Origin: Paenibacillus pasadenensis DSM 19293
Lineage (GTDB): Bacteria > Bacillota > Bacilli > Paenibacillales > Paenibacillaceae
Reading direction: 5' to 3'
Length of the DNA: 64,000 nt
NCBI RefSeq assembly: GCF_000422485.1
Contig: NZ_KE383848.1
Coordinates: forward strand, 96,118 to 160,117
Positions within the stretch are counted from its first letter, which is position 1; the number at the start of each line of letters is the position of its first letter. The position numbers and the translations under genes are program-made. This document shows positions 63,146 through 64,000 of this stretch, piece after piece. The notes under the pieces were generated by a model, which ran no database searches, was not told the DNA's origin, and saw only the letters and a program-made list of their open reading frames with translations.

Positions 63146-63277
63146 ATAAATGTTAGCATAGATCACATAATCATCGAAAGGCCCGTACATAGCCGCGCCC
63201 GTGCGGCCGACCGGCCGCCGTCATCCAGCGAGGCGCCGCGCGCTGGGAGCTGCGCGAGGCGGATACGAGCCGGAGTC

Positions 63278-63322
63278 AAAAAGGCATCCTCCGCGTCCAG
63301 TCACGCAGAAGATGCCTTTTTT
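63278..63322. terminator. Terminator after the MurG-like gene
   Basis: AAAAAGGCATC with an inner GCGT/ACGC stem and GATGCCTTTTTT, T-rich on both strands. It separates the MurG-like gene from the LDH promoter. Confidence 0.88.
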
Positions 63323-63428
63323 GGAACGGACTCGTGCCTCGCGCGCAAGCAGCCGCGCCTCTCGCAACGACTCTCGGATCCAGCCGCGGCCCGCGGAGCC
63401 GCGCCTCCGGCTCGCATCGGCCCTCCGC

Positions 63429-64000
63429 TTACCCCCGGCGCTCCGCCGCGTCGCGGATGAGCCGGTGCAGCAGCGGCAGCGGATCGGCCGGAGCGGCCGC
63501 CGCCATGCGGGCGTCCAGCTCCGGGCCGCTGTCCGCAAGAGCGCGCAGCTCCTGCATCAGCGTGACGGTGGACAGCTTCTCCTCCGGCAGCACCCGAGCC
63601 AGACCGGCCGCCTCGAACGAGGCGGCGTTGCGGATCTGGTCGCCGCGGCTCTGCGCCAGCGTCAGCGGCACGAGCAGCATCGGCTTGCGCAGCGCGAGCA
63701 GCTCGAAGATCGCGTTGGCTCCGGCCCGCGAGAGCACGGCGTCCGCCAGCGCCAGCACGTCGGGCAGCTCCTCGGACAGGTACTCGAACGAACGGTAGCC
63801 GTCCGTGGCCTCCATCAGCTCGGAGCCGCCGCCGTCCGCTTCCTCGGAGCCGCCCGTCCCGGCCGGCCTCGATGCCTCTGCGCCTGTCGCGGAGCGTCCG
63901 TCCGCCGGAGCCGCCGGCCCCAAATCTCCGCCTGCGGCGGGGGCGATCGGCGCGCCGCCGATGCGGACGATCGGCCCGCTCGGCTGGAGGGCCGGATCCC
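63429..64000 (-). CDS. murG: MurG-like glycosyltransferase, 5' end outside the window
   Basis: The visible 190 residues cover the C-terminal GT-B domain. [41 protein letters not shown] and [24 protein letters not shown] match the donor-binding signature of UDP-GlcNAc:undecaprenyl-PP-MurNAc-pentapeptide transferase (MurG), which makes lipid II at the inner membrane face. Between the IVRIGG strand and YRSFEYL is a Gly/Ala/Ser/Glu-rich insert of about 50 residues ([19 protein letters not shown] onward) not usual in MurG. No other mur gene is visible, so it may be a second copy. Confidence 0.82.
   Translation of the reverse strand, partial: DPALQPSGPIVRIGGAPIAPAAGGDLGPAAPADGRSATGAEASRPAGTGGSEEADGGGSELMEATDGYRSFEYLSEELPDVLALADAVLSRAGANAIFELLALRKPMLLVPLTLAQSRGDQIRNAASFEAAGLARVLPEEKLSTVTLMQELRALADSGPELDARMAAAAPADPLPLLHRLIRDAAERRG

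Overview
The window is GC-rich DNA from a spore-forming Gram-positive bacterium of the Paenibacillaceae type (Paenibacillus, Cohnella and relatives). Supporting signs are strong AAGGAGG-type ribosome binding sites before nearly every gene, GTG and TTG starts, an S-layer-homology (SLH) protein, a collagen-like BclB-type exosporium protein, LplA/LplB/LplC-type sugar importers, cre-like catabolite sites, a PhoP-box-like array and a class I preQ1 riboswitch. No rRNA, tRNA, insertion sequence, phage gene or CRISPR array was seen. It reads as chromosome.

Layout. 1-9.2 kb: a CUT1 sugar importer (binding protein and two permeases, minus strand) faces a plus-strand operon of alpha-L-fucosidase, CBM9-like protein and a large transglutaminase-fold protein. 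The divergent gap holds three cre-like sites. 9.2-12.6 kb: a C26 glutamine hydrolase with an Lrp regulator, a family 2 glycosyltransferase and a methyltransferase. 12.7-14.5 kb: a collagen-like exosporium gene broken by a 2-nt frameshift. 14.6-18.2 kb: a preQ1-controlled queuosine-precursor transporter, a DinB-fold protein, DUF817, free-methionine-sulfoxide reductase and a CcdC-like protein. 18.3-22 kb: a heterodimeric ABC exporter. 22.1-25.8 kb: a TetR regulator, a polar amino acid importer and an OsmC protein. 25.8-30 kb: small and hypothetical genes, a kinase-fold protein, a YidC insertase, a lipoprotein and a YlmA-like ATPase.

30-34.3 kb: an SLH-anchored surface protein behind a PhoP-box-like array, followed by tandem repeats. 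34.3-42.5 kb: an AraC regulator, a giant Lhr-type helicase and a GH18-like exported protein. 42.5-48.9 kb: VOC and AraC genes, an ABC exporter, a degenerate response regulator with a structured leader, a truncated DUF1772 protein and a Gfo/Idh/MocA oxidoreductase. 48.9-60 kb: a minus-strand run TetR, sensor kinase, YhgE/Pip, ABC exporter, MFS, divergent from an MMPL transporter. 60.6-64 kb: a dGTPase-like HD protein, an LDH-family dehydrogenase with an unusual substrate loop, and the 3' part of a MurG-like gene.

The most unusual feature is a set of sequence-unrelated tandem repeats directly after the stop codons of genes. Three arrays have a period of exactly 51 bp and one of 52 bp. Most of their units carry a short inverted repeat whose stem is better kept than its loop. 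They occupy almost all of the larger non-coding gaps. The frameshifted collagen gene, the asymmetric ABC pair and the TetR-linked export cluster are the next most interesting points.
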